Positions 25,701-38,196 of a stretch of 64,000 nucleotides of DNA are shown here, piece by piece. A program made the translations under genes and the position numbers. Every line of letters begins with the position of its first letter. The first letter of the stretch is position 1. The DNA lies in contig JAODUP010000552.1 in the NCBI GenBank assembly GCA_025642065.1, positions 215,834 to 279,833 on the forward strand, in the 5' to 3' direction. Under the pieces are notes generated by a model, which had not been told where the DNA came from, made no database searches, and saw only the letters and a list, made by a program, of their open reading frames with translations. Source of the DNA: Paralvinella palmiformis (lineage: Eukaryota > Annelida > Polychaeta > Terebellida > Alvinellidae).

Positions 25701-27462
25701 CTCGTAATTTGGTTAATTTTCCCATCATCTTTAAGCTAGTTCCAGGTGTAACCATGATATGATTCTAGAGGGAGAAATAGACTAAAAGGTGTCGTTTGTG
25801 TCATAAGAAACGCAATCAATTTTTAACATTCCCACCACCCCACATACAGAAACATATGGGTCGTAGAGTACACCAATAAACTTCTGCATTCCGTCGAGTC
25901 CTACGCGTAAACAGAGTGACACAATAATAATTAAAGCTGTCAATCTGTCTTAATTATTTAATCACAAACTAACAGTAATGTGAATTAGGACTAAAAAACA
26001 TCTTTTTTTCTTCACATTTTGCAACCACCATCAAAATAAACCTTTCATTTTTCCCAAAATGTAAAAAAGATATCGTTTAACACAGGACAGCAGTCTAGAG
26101 GTAATCAAACCATAGGTATCCATCCACCCCAATACGCAGACGTCTATACCTGAATATATTATTGTTTTGTGTCATTATATCATGCATGTGTATGTTGAAA
26201 GCATTTTCAATGGACTAACGCAGCTACCTAAAAATTAAAAAAAAAATTCTGGTGCTGACAGAAGCCATATACAGATATAACTGCAACCATTACAAACTTA
26301 TTGCTTCTCAGTGTTAAACACCTGAAAGTAAGAACCCACCCAGCGGATTATTTCAGATTTTACCCGTTATCGCTGTCCGTGTTTTTATGATCCAGGTTGG
26401 AGTCATATTTCCCGAGATTGCTGGTCACTGGCTATCGGAAGTAATCCTCACAACCCCAGGTTAATTTTAAAAAAGCATTCTGAAAAGATCCAGTAGTTCT
26501 AACTTAGTGTTAGTAAATATAACGTCATACTTTCTTGAAGTGGTTCATATAAACTGACCAAACGAACGTTAAATTACAAAACACTTTTTATAGGATTGAT
26601 GTAATTTGGCAAATGTGAAGTTTAGTTTATCTAAAAGATTCTATGGAATATAGAATTCTAGATAGAAATGGACTATTTCAGGGGAATTATGGTTTTCTCA
26701 TCAAAAGATAAATAAATCATTGTGTGTACATATCAGTGTGTAATATGTATTACACTATTTGGTACACATGTCAGTTTACAAAGAATATTGCAGCTGAACA
26801 ATTCATCTGCTGATACTTATTAGCCGTACTCTATTTGATATCAGTGACCGAGGAATATCTATATAAATAAAAGTGTATGTGTGTACGGAATATTCCTCCC
26901 CCGGCAAAAAAATGCATTTGCCAGGTGTCACCACTGGATGGTGAGTGTATTACTTGAGCGCTTCTAGCTAAAGTAATTTCCTTTTGAACACACGCACATA
27001 CGATGTTTTTTGTTTGTCTGTGTTCTGACAAGAGTTAAAAAGCGAATATGACATCGGTTGGGACTGTTGTTTACTCATTAATTTTATTTATATAATTATT
27101 CTAAACAGTTAATTATATGGACTTTAAAGTTTATCTATATATGTGTGACCAGAGCTCTGCAAGTATCCATATGAATCAATGCCACTGTATATAAATATCG
27201 ATCAGTAGGTCTACATAAGTAGCAATATTCCGATAGATAAAACTTATTATCATTATGGAATCTGTTATAATTAGTGAATGTGCTGCATGTTTTACCTTAG
27301 AATTGGTCACACCTGAAACAAAAGGCCGAGGTTTGCAGTGATTAGCTCAAATTAATTCACTTTTGGACTACTAAGTTGTAGTATATAATATTGGGCTTGA
27401 AAATGTAGTCACTATGACCACACTGTAGCTATTTATATCTCTGTAACATTCAAGGCCTTATG
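22753..27462. other. Intergenic stretch with unassigned degraded frames
   Basis: Apart from the repeat at 23070 nothing is recognised. Between 24420 and 25590 several medium-length broken plus-strand frames and higher G+C suggest a decayed mobile element or retrocopy, but no motif identifies it. At 26830-27050 a compact block (ATCTATATAAATAAAAGTGT start) looks like a repeat terminus. Confidence 0.4.
23070..23180 (+). repeat. Dispersed repeat with ATT tail, copy 2
   Basis: TCGACTATGAGCTTGTCCAAC, CCCTGTACTAG, GATTCTTTTCGAGGATAATG, then ATT repeats; same family as 20-155. Confidence 0.5.
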
Positions 27463-27466
27463 TTAA

Positions 27467-28077
27467 AGGGACAGTTCGCACTCATATAATTTTTTTAAAC
27501 ATGTAAGCTTATAACAGTAAACAAAAATTTGACAATAACCATAGATATTAGAAAATAATCCAAATTACTGGAGGGCCACCATTATGACTGGTAGATTCTA
27601 AGGTGGGAAGGAGAAGTCAAGTGCTCCGACGTCACCTGGGCAAAGAGTACACAGTGTTCACATAGACACCAATTAGTTTTTCCGGTTCTCCTCCCACCTT
27701 CTTCAATGATTCTGCTTTCTTTGAAACAATTGGAATCATGTTCATCTTGTAATAGTTCTTCTGGCTTAAACTGATATGGCTGAATGTCAATCATGCTCTA
27801 AATTTAGCAAGATTACTAAGTTTTGTTCTGGAATTATTCTTGGCTGACACTCGTTTAGATGCTTTTATATGGGTTATACAGACGCGGTCAAATTCCTTGG
27901 TTCAATTGACATCAGTATTCAGGAGCTTCCGGCCTGTATCTAGCTTCAAAATGGGAGAGTGATCAATTAATCAGCACTTTGAACTGGATTATTTAATATG
28001 TGGGTGACTGTTTTCACATTTTAACATCATTGATATGTATTAGTCCTGAAAATTTGAAATGAAGGTGAACTGTTCCT
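27467..28077 (+). mobile_element. TTAA MITE copy downstream of RPL37
   Basis: Preceded by TTAA (27463-27466) and AGGGACAGTTCGCACTCA; ends AAGGTGAACTGTTCCT at 28077, where the right TTAA is lost. Followed at once by a C-run and CA-rich stretch. Lies about 150 bp beyond the RPL37 stop codon. Confidence 0.65.
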
Positions 28078-28229
28078 AGGAGATGGTTTCTCACCCCCCC
28101 CCCCCACACACAACAAAACAATACTTGCTGTCTTCCATCAAGTTTGTTTACTGATAACTGATTAGATAATACAACTATAACAGACTGTCTGTACACATCC
28201 TGATGGAGGACATTAAATTACAGTGGTCT

Positions 28230-31200
28230 CTACTTTGATGGTGCCGCTCCACTCGTCACTTTCTTAGGTACTGTACCTTCACGGAAACCATTCCTGTTAG
28301 GAATATCAATGAATAGCAGTATAATATTTATTCTTCAGCTGTAGAAAAATGATGATGATGTGGATAGTCCTAATATAGTTCCAGAATTATTCTGATCTGA
28401 CGTAGTCATTCAGTACTAGAATCAGAACTCCACCATCAAAATTCAAAGCTACAGTTATAACATAATATACACACAGCTCGGTACAATTAAGAGCATACAT
28501 TAATTAGGTCAATACACGAAACAAACATACAAAATCGAGACACAAAAATATTATTATTAATTAAAACCCGTGACAGCTTCAGTTCAATTTGTTTGTTTTA
28601 AAGCAATACATTGCTAGCAAATACCTTTTATTCAAAAGATACCAATAAACACGACCTTCATGGTATTATTAGTTAATCAGACATAAAATAAGTTTTTTTG
28701 TTGTAGGTAGAATCATTGTTGCCGACTAATTATACAGCAAAATATGCATGCTCAGAAAATGTCTGCATGCTCAGCACTGGCACACAGAAAGTGGTGCTGT
28801 TACACACTTAACTGAGAAAGACTATGCCAAAATTTGCACACAATAATAACATCAGCACACAACTTATGTCTTTAGCATCTGATAAAATTATTGTTCTAGT
28901 TAACTTAATATATAAAATGGATAGAATTAGTCTTATCTACAGTTATAATAAGGAATCATATATTTTTGGGTAGGATGAAATTTTTTAAGAATAAACTGAT
29001 ACTGCTATGCATGCACATTTGGATCCCAGGCGAGTTGTTAGGTCAGAACAAATATGCCAACCAATCAGTAACAAGAAAGTCAATGGGACTATTGGAAACA
29101 AGATTGATTTCAATACTCAGACTAGCCAGGGCATGGTAAATCTAAAACAAACTCACATATTTGGATACGTAAATCTATTCTGAATGTAAGATAGTATGTT
29201 TTGATATACAGGTATATGTAAGTGCACTAAATACGATCTCATTGAAGGTGCTGTTTAAGGAACAAATCAGATCCAGCCATCTTTTTGGTCAAAGGGGCAA
29301 CAAGCACTTTAATGTTTGTGTGAGCAATCAATCCAGCATTTATTTATTTAGGACACCTATAATGTAAACTGGAGATGTGGGTGTTTTATATTTCTTTAAC
29401 ACTATTCTGAAATGTGTGTCAGTTAAAACAAACAATCCTGCTGAAGAAACGATGCTGTCAGTGTGATGATTGTGTAAAAACTATGAATATTCAGTATCAC
29501 ATGATCACTGGTGCTGGCCACACCGAGACACCGGGCGAAATGAGAAGGGTGCATGGCTTAACAAACTCTGCCTTTATACAGCTTTATGTAAATGAACTGG
29601 CTGATGTGTTCCACGTGTTTAATATTGAATGTAAACATGGGGGAAATATAAAAGTTTTCTTACCTTTGTGAGATAAATTAATTACAGTTAAGTCTAGGAA
29701 ATATACAAGATTGAACTGAACAAAATGTCTATTTGCTTTTGTTGGTGAAAAAACGTGGGATAGTCATTTGCCGTGTAATCTAAGAGTCTACATGATCAGT
29801 TGTAGCTTTCTAAGCTAACATCGAGCTTTGGTCAATTTCTACTTGGTGTCGCAGTCATAGTGGGATCGGTCTATTGCTTTAGTGAAAGAATTAGTACCGA
29901 TGTTTAGCCCCCCCCCCCCCGAAAACTTTGCTATCCCAATTTCTACAGCTGCACTGAGAATAAATATAGCAATGGCAGATAGATGCTTTTACAATTATCA
30001 CAATTCAAAGGCTATAATAACATTTCAACTAAATAATACCTAAATCTTCTGAAGACCTTCTTCATATGCCTCATACGTCCTACACCTTGGGTCCTCCTCC
30101 TCTTCGCCTTCTCACTCCAGTTGTCTAAATAAGAGAATAACAAAGAAAATCTAATACCATTAAGAGTTCCAAGTCCAGCCATTTAACAACTAACCTTAGA
30201 ATATAAATCCAACAGACCAAGTTAAAGGAACAACACTGTTATTTCTTGCAGCTTCTATTTTTCAAAATATAAAATCATCTACTAGCTGGATCCCATATTT
30301 GGAGCGGAAATGTCACTTGATATCATTTTGAAGTAACAATGACTCCAACAATATCATTTAGAGTAAACCACTTGTAAAATAAAAGATGATTTAATCGCAA
30401 AGTATACCACAGTGACTATGCTTAGTGAATATGCCCAGTCAGCAGTGGCAAAAGGCCATGGAGCCAAACCAAGGACGTCACATCAACCCCTCCACTATAT
30501 GGAGCTTGAAAAATGACTTTTATTGTTGACAAATTGTTTAACTGCAATATTTTACATGATGTTTGTATGGTAGTCAACTGGACATAGCTAATTAACAAAG
30601 CTGGAGTTGAGTTGTTTAGCCTTTCTGAGCTGGTCACATCTGGAATAGATGGACATGGGTGTCTATCTATGAAAAAAACTCCCTCAAACCCAGGTATCAA
30701 CCAGTTTTGAACCTATAACCCAGAGGTTTACAGAGCAGTGCTCTAACCACTGCACCACTGGAATCATTGAAGATGGACACTTAGTAAGTAAAATCCCCTA
30801 TAGACACTAACAATTTACCTCAAGTTTCAACAATATCAGGATTATGACATCATTCACAAACATGAGAGAAATTGGCACTCATCTGGTCACAGATCACTGA
30901 AGAAAATATAATTTATTGCAGAAAGATGGATGGCTGTAGTCTGAGGTGACAATCCTAGTGTGTGTGAAAATGTGCAATGAGTAATTTCGTCCTATTGAGT
31001 TGCACTGGGATTCCAGTACATTCAAACCTGAATAAACCAAGCAGCTTCTGGGAAAAAAAATGACCACCAGAAGGCAAAAGAAATACTCAAATGTTAAAAG
31101 TACAGAATATAATAATAACTTGTCTCAAACAGTGGCACTGAAGAGCTTGCTGGAAGAACAACACTTAAAAATGCTTTATCATTATATAATAAATGCTTTA

Positions 31201-33355
31201 TCATTATATAATAAATGCTTTATCATTATATAATAAATATTTTATTATTAAATTGTCTGTCATATTCAGGTCATAATACAATGGAATGGAAGATTGTATG
31301 ACACAGTTATAACAATGCTAAGAAATGTTGGCCAGGCACGATTTTAGAACAGTATAGCTGGTACAAACAGTTTCTTATGTTATTGAAATAGCTAAAGAGA
31401 ATGATATAGTGAAATTACCCATGAAGACTGTTTTATACTTTTGTAACCAAATTATCAGATTCATGCAAATGAGCCAAAACAGTGTCAGTTAGTAGGTTGA
31501 GCACAGGGGCAGGAAAAATCATGGGGCTGGCCAACCCAGAGCATCTGTGATCCAGTTTGATCTAGATCAAGATGGCAACATGATCCCTGTGCCAGTTGAC
31601 ATCAGAGTATGTGATTTTCTCCTTCACACCATATACTTTTGCATCTGAGAAAGCTGTAATGGCAACCATCCAGTAATTTGGATCTTTCTTTATGTCTATG
31701 AAATCAGGTATAGTTTGTGATTATTATTGCGGGTACGGAGTTAATTTTATAAGCATTAAACATTTAAGTTTAATATTATCTGAGAGTATACCAAACCGAA
31801 CTCACATTTTCTCATTCTTTTAGCAGGATATCCACAACTAGCACAAGTCTTCTTCTGTATATGGTAACATCTGCCACCACAACGCCGACACAGAGTGTGC
31901 GTCTTGTTGTGGCGTTTTCCAAAACTTGAGGTACCCTTGGTCTGTTAGTAAGAAAATATGTCCCATTAAACAAACTATGGTTGAATTTTGTTGAAATGTT
32001 TAAACCTGAAGGAAGAATCTCAGATATCATAAACAAATTTTAATTACTTTGTTCTTATACTCGAACTACAGAGCATTTTAAAATACTAACAGGTAACGTC
32101 TGAACCATTTCAGTGCTAAAACAATATTTATCAGTTACTGTTAAGCAAACTTCTAAATCACAACTACAAAAAGAAAATTAGTCAAATTTCATATATTAGT
32201 TACTGACATTTTTTTCTTAATTTTTAAAGAAACATTTTCTGAAGAATAACCTGAACGTAATAAAGATACTACACCCCGCATAAACAATAAAATACAATAC
32301 ATTTTAACATAAACACTACATTCATGTATGTTTGAATTTACTGAACAAAATTGTTCATTATTGTTTCAATGAATGCTCATTTAAATCAGATTACATCACA
32401 GATTAAACTTAAACCATCACAAAAATATCTACAGAGCAAAAACAATGTGACAGAAATCTCAAGATGAAACCTCTTTTCTTTGGATGGTAAAATAACCTTT
32501 TAAGTTTTAATAATTATTTAAGTTTTAAACTGGGTCATAACAAACAATCTGTACAAAACAAAGATAGCTGAAGCACAAGTACATTTATTAAGTTAGGTTA
32601 TTATTAGATCTGAATGACTAAATAATGAAACATCGCAATGACGAATGAAGATGGGCAGCTTTATGTAAAAGATTACTTTTCAAAGTCAGTTGTGTCCTAT
32701 TTCTGGGAGTAGCCGAAAGTAATCAGGTTACTAAACATAACATAGTTTCGGTTCATACATGATTGGATGCTGTTCATACTCCTGTCATGATACTGACAAA
32801 GCTTGTCAGTAGATCTGTCACAAACTGCTTTGGGTATATCTAAAGATAGCTCATAAAACAAGCAGTTTACTAAGTTTTATATTATCATTATATAAGTGTT
32901 ATGTACTGACATTATGATTATCATGATTACGATAACACTATAAGTATAACTATTAATATTATAACTCATTAATGATTAACAGCGAGTGTTACTGTAAAAG
33001 TCTAATTTCTGCGATTACAGGTTTGGACATTTTATTGTGGCGTACTATGTAATGAAGTGGTCAAACTCTGTAAGTTACTCTATATTAATTCTAAACAAAT
33101 CAAATTAACAGGTTATAATTCTCATAATCAATAAACATAAAAGTGATAAACATCGACCATCCATAAATGGATCTCCGCTATGGGTTCCTCATTCTTCTTC
33201 GATTTATACTTTATTTAGTAAAATTTCATCAGTCAAAATATTTTTCTACAATCTACGTATAGCTCATTCGTCTTGAGATACTTCTCATGTTATCATAATG
33301 CCAAGAGTATTATAGATGAAAGCAGATTTTGAACACATGTAAATTCTCTCACCAT
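28230..33355 (-). CDS. RPL37: 60S ribosomal protein L37 (eL37), complete, 4 exons
   Basis: Structural protein of the large ribosomal subunit that binds rRNA through a C4 zinc finger. Exons 5' to 3': 33355-33353 (ATG alone), 31941-31806, 30124-30040, 28293-28230; phases 0, 1, 0 (after 85 nt, 2-base overhang) join perfectly into 95 codons plus TAG (human 97 aa). Protein starts [22 protein letters not shown]; the zinc ligands are in CRRC and CASC, then [18 protein letters not shown] and [18 protein letters not shown]. The first exon ending right after the ATG is the typical architecture of this gene in animals. Transcription probably starts at the pyrimidine tract CTTTTTCC at 33382, giving a 27-nt 5'TOP leader. 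The third intron (about 1.75 kb) and second intron (about 1.7 kb) contain SINE and MITE copies. Confidence 0.97.
30640..30770 (-). mobile_element. tRNA-derived SINE head in RPL37 intron
   Basis: Minus strand: CCAGTGGTGCAGTGGTTAGA (A box), then ATAGGTTCAAAACTGG (B box) and a T-rich body. Extent of the 3' part is not certain. Confidence 0.5.
31164..31240 (+). repeat. 22-bp tandem repeat, three copies
   Basis: Three near-identical units of AATGCTTTATCATTATATAA plus TA in an RPL37 intron. Confidence 0.85.
31240..31797 (-). mobile_element. Diverged TTAA-family MITE copy in RPL37 intron
   Basis: Internal text (GGCCAACCCAGAGCATC..TGATC, GATCAAGATGGC, AAGCATTAAACATTTAAG, ATTATCTGAGAGT) matches the 15681-16813 copy. 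The left end is degraded; the right end nearly touches the donor of RPL37 exon 2 (31805). Confidence 0.5.
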
Positions 33356-33371
33356 GTTCCCTAAGGTTACT

Positions 33372-33412
33372 ACCGGAAAAAGAACACTGACCTGATTTCT
33401 CTACCGGAAGTG
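33372..33412. promoter_or_regulatory. RPL37 5'TOP start and ETS sites in a shared RPL37/FBXO4 promoter
   Basis: On the minus strand CTTTTTCCGG begins at 33382, 27 nt before the RPL37 ATG; this is a 5' terminal oligopyrimidine start expected for mTOR-controlled ribosomal protein mRNAs. On the plus strand ACCGGAAGTG at 33403-33412 is a consensus ETS/GABP site, and a second CCGGAA core lies at 33373-33378. FBXO4 starts translation at 33878 in the opposite direction, so roughly 500 bp separates the two coding starts, which fits a bidirectional promoter. Confidence 0.6.
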
Positions 33413-33877
33413 ACCGCTGCTAGCCTTGTCATTTGTTTATAGTGACATGCTGGCACTGAATACGTTGCGAGAACCACACTGACTCGAGTGATTGACACAT
33501 TTGTTATATATTATCTGCTTGTGCTTTATAAGCACGTTGATTTGTTTGGCAGGCAGAGTAACAGAAGGATTTTAGATTTACACCTTCGTTCAGAAATTTT
33601 GAATATGTGCTATTAGTATTAGACTAGATATATAGATCTATCTACTAATCTAGGACTAGGAGTCTAGGTCTAGTTAGACTCATAGACTGATAGAGTAGGA
33701 GTAGGACTCTATTATTCTATAACTTATACTAGACCGTCTATAGTCTACTCTATATATCTATAACGATGTACCAATCGCTTACTGGCTTAATTAACATGTG
33801 TTACATAATGGTATACTGCGTTTGATAAGCAACTGGATAATTAAAACTGTTTATTTGGGCGACCGAATTTCTTCAAT

Positions 33878-34902
33878 ATGATTATGGAAGTTATTCCTGC
33901 CTTTGAGTTTGAACAATGTACTATTGGACAAGCCATTCCAGTGATCTTAGCTGGTGGTCTTCAACAATATTTAAACAAGAACCCAGAAGCTAAGAGGAAT
34001 GTTATCATAGATCTGAAGAAAGTTAATAACAATACCACCACATTCAGTGATATTCCCGTGAGTGTTTTAATTGTGTGATTGTATACTTTATTTTATTAAC
34101 TGAATAGGAACGTTATTTGTTTGACTTACATAGAATATAGATTAATCTATAGGAATTCACATTTTATATATATAATATATATATTGTAGGACTACATCCT
34201 GCTTGAGATATTTAGCTACATGAAAGCTAAGGAATTGTGCCGGTTAGCCAAAGTATGCCGTCATTGGTACTGGATTTCTTCAGACAACATTTTGTGGGGC
34301 AAGAGACTACAAAAAGATATGCATTGCTGGAAGATTATTAAACACACAACAAATCCACTTATGTTTTTAGGGTGTCGTCCTGAGTGGCACAACAAAGAAA
34401 TGTTTGTAGCAATTTGTTTTATCTTTTTTAATGATAGTTTTCATTAAAAAAATTTTTATAATCTCTCTCTCTATATATATATCTAAATTTATAATTATAT
34501 ATATATATATATCTGAAAGAACTCTGCTTAAATTTTATATATCAAGTATGAAATTGAAAGGCTCGCTGTTATATGTAAAATAATAACTTGTTGCAAATCT
34601 TTAATTCAATCAAATGTTTCTATTTAGATACCTGAGATGTTCACCAGAGATAAACCAAGTGAAGCAGCTTATGAAACAGAATTTCCCTAAGTCTTGGACT
34701 AATTTATGAAGTCTTTTGGCCAAAGAAAACTCCACGAATAGCAATATTTGGGCCAGGACTGGAATCAGACACAGGCCATATTATAAGAAAGATACTAGAA
34801 GATCGAAGTAAACTTTTTAGTGTGAAGGGAATGTTTCCTGGGCAGTTTGAAGGTATAGTTCCATATAATTCTGTGTTTGACTGTTGAATAATTGAATAAA
34901 AA

Positions 34903-34947
<45 letters not shown>

Positions 34948-36399
34948 TTTTAGGAAGATAATTAACAGACATAACAATCATTCTGTCACTAGAATGCTAG
35001 ATACTATTAATAACATTTATTTGACAGGTTTGGGTTCTGGCTTCACAATAAAGATGGCAGCTCACACATTCCATTTGATTACACTGTACATGTCGAACAA
35101 AAAGGAACGGGAGTCTCATCATGGCACAGACAGACTTAATGTTAATAAACTGTTAAAACGAAAGGTCATTCCTGATCAGAGTAGTCCTCACCAAGGTCAG
35201 CAGGATGCAGAAGAATCTAAGTTAGTTCACGATGAAATACAATATGTAGTCACTGATGTGGTGAAAGAACTTTGTCAAACAATTGATGCTTTCATCTTTG
35301 TCACCGATTCCAGTGTAGACCATGAGACAGGTTAGTTAAATATTGATGCTCAACTGTTTATGAGTATAAATATGGCTAAAATAAAAACTGTTTTCATTAA
35401 AACTGATATATTAGTTTATATATTGTCAACAGTTTATATTAGTTACATGATGAATTTATTGTAAATGGTTGTACATGTTCTGCTACAGTACTCGAATGCT
35501 TTTTATTGAATTTATGTGCATATATTGTATGCAATACAATATATTGTATGTAATACAACATATACACATCAACTCAATAAAAAGCATTAGGAGCTTTGAA
35601 GGTTTTGTGAATAAATAATAATAATAATACGGTACCCTATTCATAAATGTGTAATGCATTTTCTGATTAATTTTTAAATACAGTACAATGTGGAAAAACA
35701 GAACTTAATGCTATGATCAGTGAGGAGTGCGTGAAACCTGACATTCCACTAGCTGTGCTCTCCTGTACATCAGATGCAGAAAGTACTTATATATCTTGTG
35801 TTGATGTTGTCAGTATCCTCGAGTTGTCTAGACTAAATCGACCTTGGCAGGTAAGAGACATATTAAAGTATTAACATGATTTCCTAAATCTATCCTGGAG
35901 TAAATAATCAGTCATTTCTGCTGTAATGCAATAGTTGCTTTCTTGTGTGATCTCACATAGAAGATTACACAGGCCAAATGACAGCTTGTATAAAAATGGG
36001 GCATAATTAAACTTTTAAACATAAACTTCAAATTCACAACATTTAAAGCACAGGAATATGTTGATTATGGTATTTAAAGTGCGAGGGAAAGATTGCAAAA
36101 AGCTAACACTCACGAGTGAAGTTTGCATTTTCACACATTCATTAGGTGGTTAATAAACAATTCATATTTTAACAAAATATGCTTAATTGCGGATAGCAGT
36201 GTGTCATTTATCATTATTCATTTTACAGACTTGCCTGCAGTTTACATAAATACAAACTACATGTTTTATAACTTACATAGTACTCAGTATGTTTTATAAA
36301 TTTTCTTTTTTCTAGATCCATCATTGTGTTGTAGAAAGCATGAGTGGAGTTGCTGAAGCAGTACAGTGGCTTAGTGAAACAACAGCCGAGATTAGCTGA
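33878..36399 (+). CDS. FBXO4: F-box only protein 4 (SCF substrate receptor with GTPase-like domain), 6 exons, one apparent frameshift
   Basis: Substrate receptor of an SCF E3 ubiquitin ligase; human FBXO4 binds TRF1 and cyclin D1. Exons: 33878-34057, 34190-34401, 34628-34852, 35028-35330, 35684-35850, 36316-36399. The F-box is FSDIPDYILLEIFSYMKAKELCRLAKVCRHWYW (end of exon 1 into exon 2). The GTPase-like domain starts at PRIAIFGPGLE in exon 3 and continues GLGSGFTIKMAAHTFHLITLYMSNKKERE in exon 4; the end, AVQWLSETTAE, matches the human C-terminus. Total 1171 nt is one base more than a multiple of three: exon 3 reads CSPEINQVKQLMKQNFPK in one frame and LIYEVFWPKKTPRIAIFG in the next, with the shift within about 34683-34705. 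Spacing to the human protein argues both parts are native. An assembly indel is the simplest explanation. A polyadenylation signal AATAAA is at 36584-36589. Convergent with GTF2F1. Confidence 0.88.
34903..34947 (+). repeat. AT then AG microsatellite in FBXO4 intron
   Basis: TA run followed directly by an AG run. The apparent coding frame through it is intron read-through. Confidence 0.9.
35495..35588. other. 94-nt imperfect hairpin in FBXO4 intron 4
   Basis: AATGCTTTTTATTGA (35495-35509) and TCAATAAAAAGCATT (35574-35588) are perfectly complementary; the inner parts (ATGTGCATATATTGTATG versus the complement of ACAACATATACACAT) extend the stem to about 40 bp with few mismatches. Could be a tiny MITE or a hairpin RNA precursor; no expression evidence. 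Confidence 0.6.
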
Positions 36400-36964
36400 T
36401 GATATTTTATAATGATGTCTATTTCTCAGGAATATATTTAAAATGTAAATAATTACTGTGTGTTGTGGTTATTATTATTTAACATTCAACGGCTAGCTAA
36501 GTATGACCAAGTCTAAATATCACAGATATATAAAACTATTATTGGCCATTGTATCTAACAATAATTGATTAAGGTCTAAATCTAATAAAAATTGAAAACT
36601 GTGGAGCTCTCATCTTATTCATATTTTTATTTGTCATCCAACCAGTTATAATAAATATTACCACATAAGGAATAGTTACATATATTTTACAAATTTTTTT
36701 TTAGTGTTTTATCATATACATTAAATGGAAAAACACATACACTGCTAAATGAATTTCATATTCTGTCACAACTATTATGTACAAGCTTCTCAGTGAGATA
36801 GACACACACATATATATATGTGTGTGTGTGAGAGAGATAATAAACCATTATATTTATTTAAGAAATATCTATCCAACCAGAATAAAAAACATTCTTGATT
36901 CCAGGTGATTTACTGAAACATGGATCCTGAATGTACATGCATACTTCTTTTGAAATCAAAGCAA

Positions 36965-38158
36965 TCAATCTGTCTTTTTAATAGATAAGTAGAGTTTGTC
37001 TTTAATTTTAGTTTTTTCTGGATCAATACGTTTCAGTATTTTAGCAATGGTGTTAACCAGTTGATCCTTGCTCAAGCCTGTGTTTTTAAACTTCTGTACA
37101 AGATCTTTTGTGGTCATTGGTTTACGTAACAAGTACCTTCTAACTGCTTCTTCTGTGATGCCTTCTCTGTAAGATTATTAAAATGAGGAATATAGTCTGC
37201 TGTCAACAAATAATTGTCAAATGGTTGCTAAAAGAGCTACACATATTCATCAATATTCACAAATAAAAAAATGGTATCAATAAATTATGACAAGATTTGT
37301 GCTATGGTAAAGTTACATACGATGACAGGCTCGATGAAGATGCTGAATGAGATAGGGTAGATTCAACTTTGACCTTTTTGACCACTGAATTCTCACTTTC
37401 TGCTTTTCTTTTCTTTGCTGTAATATAAATGTGTTAAAATATATACATTAATTAGAAAACTGCACAATAAAACATCCATAGAGCTTTACCCCTTCATTTT
37501 AAGTGTAATAATTAAAATGCATTATGGATGTCCTTAAATAGAGTCAGATTTTGTGACTGTGACCAATGAATGTTTGGGAATGGATGAGAGCTTTGTTTAA
37601 CTTCAGCAATGGTGACAGATGTAGCTGATGGGATACTATCAAGGGACCCTTCAGGTGTATGCTCTATATGTGTCCAATGTCGAGTTCAATCACCTGTGTT
37701 CAACTCGACACTAGCTATCAGTCTTTTATTGGAAGATAAAACATCGCACAGGTTTAGGCAAAACTGGGTTGAACTCGTGACCTAAAGGTTTGCACCACAG
37801 TGCATTGCCAACTGTACTATGGCAGTGACCTTGTGAGATGGGTAGGTCACCATTAGTAATGTCTAAATTGTGTTGAGTTAACTGACCACAGAGATGAGTC
37901 TTAGGTATAACCTAAAGATGAACAATTATCAAAACGTGTTACTCGGTATGAATTAATCTTCACAAAAGTTCCTTCATCTGGTATGATCTGACACTGTGGC
38001 AAATTCTATTTGAAAAAAAAGATTACAAGACAGATAGGAGTGATTAGATCTGACCCAAACATACACAGAAAGCTATCTGTATAAATACTTTGAGTTTGCA
38101 TCTCGTATCCACATGAAAGAATAATCTTAGATTATGTAAGTGAGGAGGTGCCTTTCCA

Positions 38159-38196
<38 letters not shown>

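Noticed and set aside
29414..29671. 85-codon plus-strand frame with CCQCDDC
   Set aside because: No splice support or family match; located in an RPL37 intron on the opposite strand.
34628..34700. Alternative frame for FBXO4 exon 3 (EMFTRDKPSEAAYETEFP)
   Set aside because: Open but ends in TAA at the same spot and shows less resemblance and worse spacing than CSPEINQVKQLMKQNFPK; kept only as a lower-probability reading.
34892..35335. 147-codon frame starting MNKKYIYIYIY
   Set aside because: Only its part from 35028 is FBXO4 exon 4; the start is intron and microsatellite.
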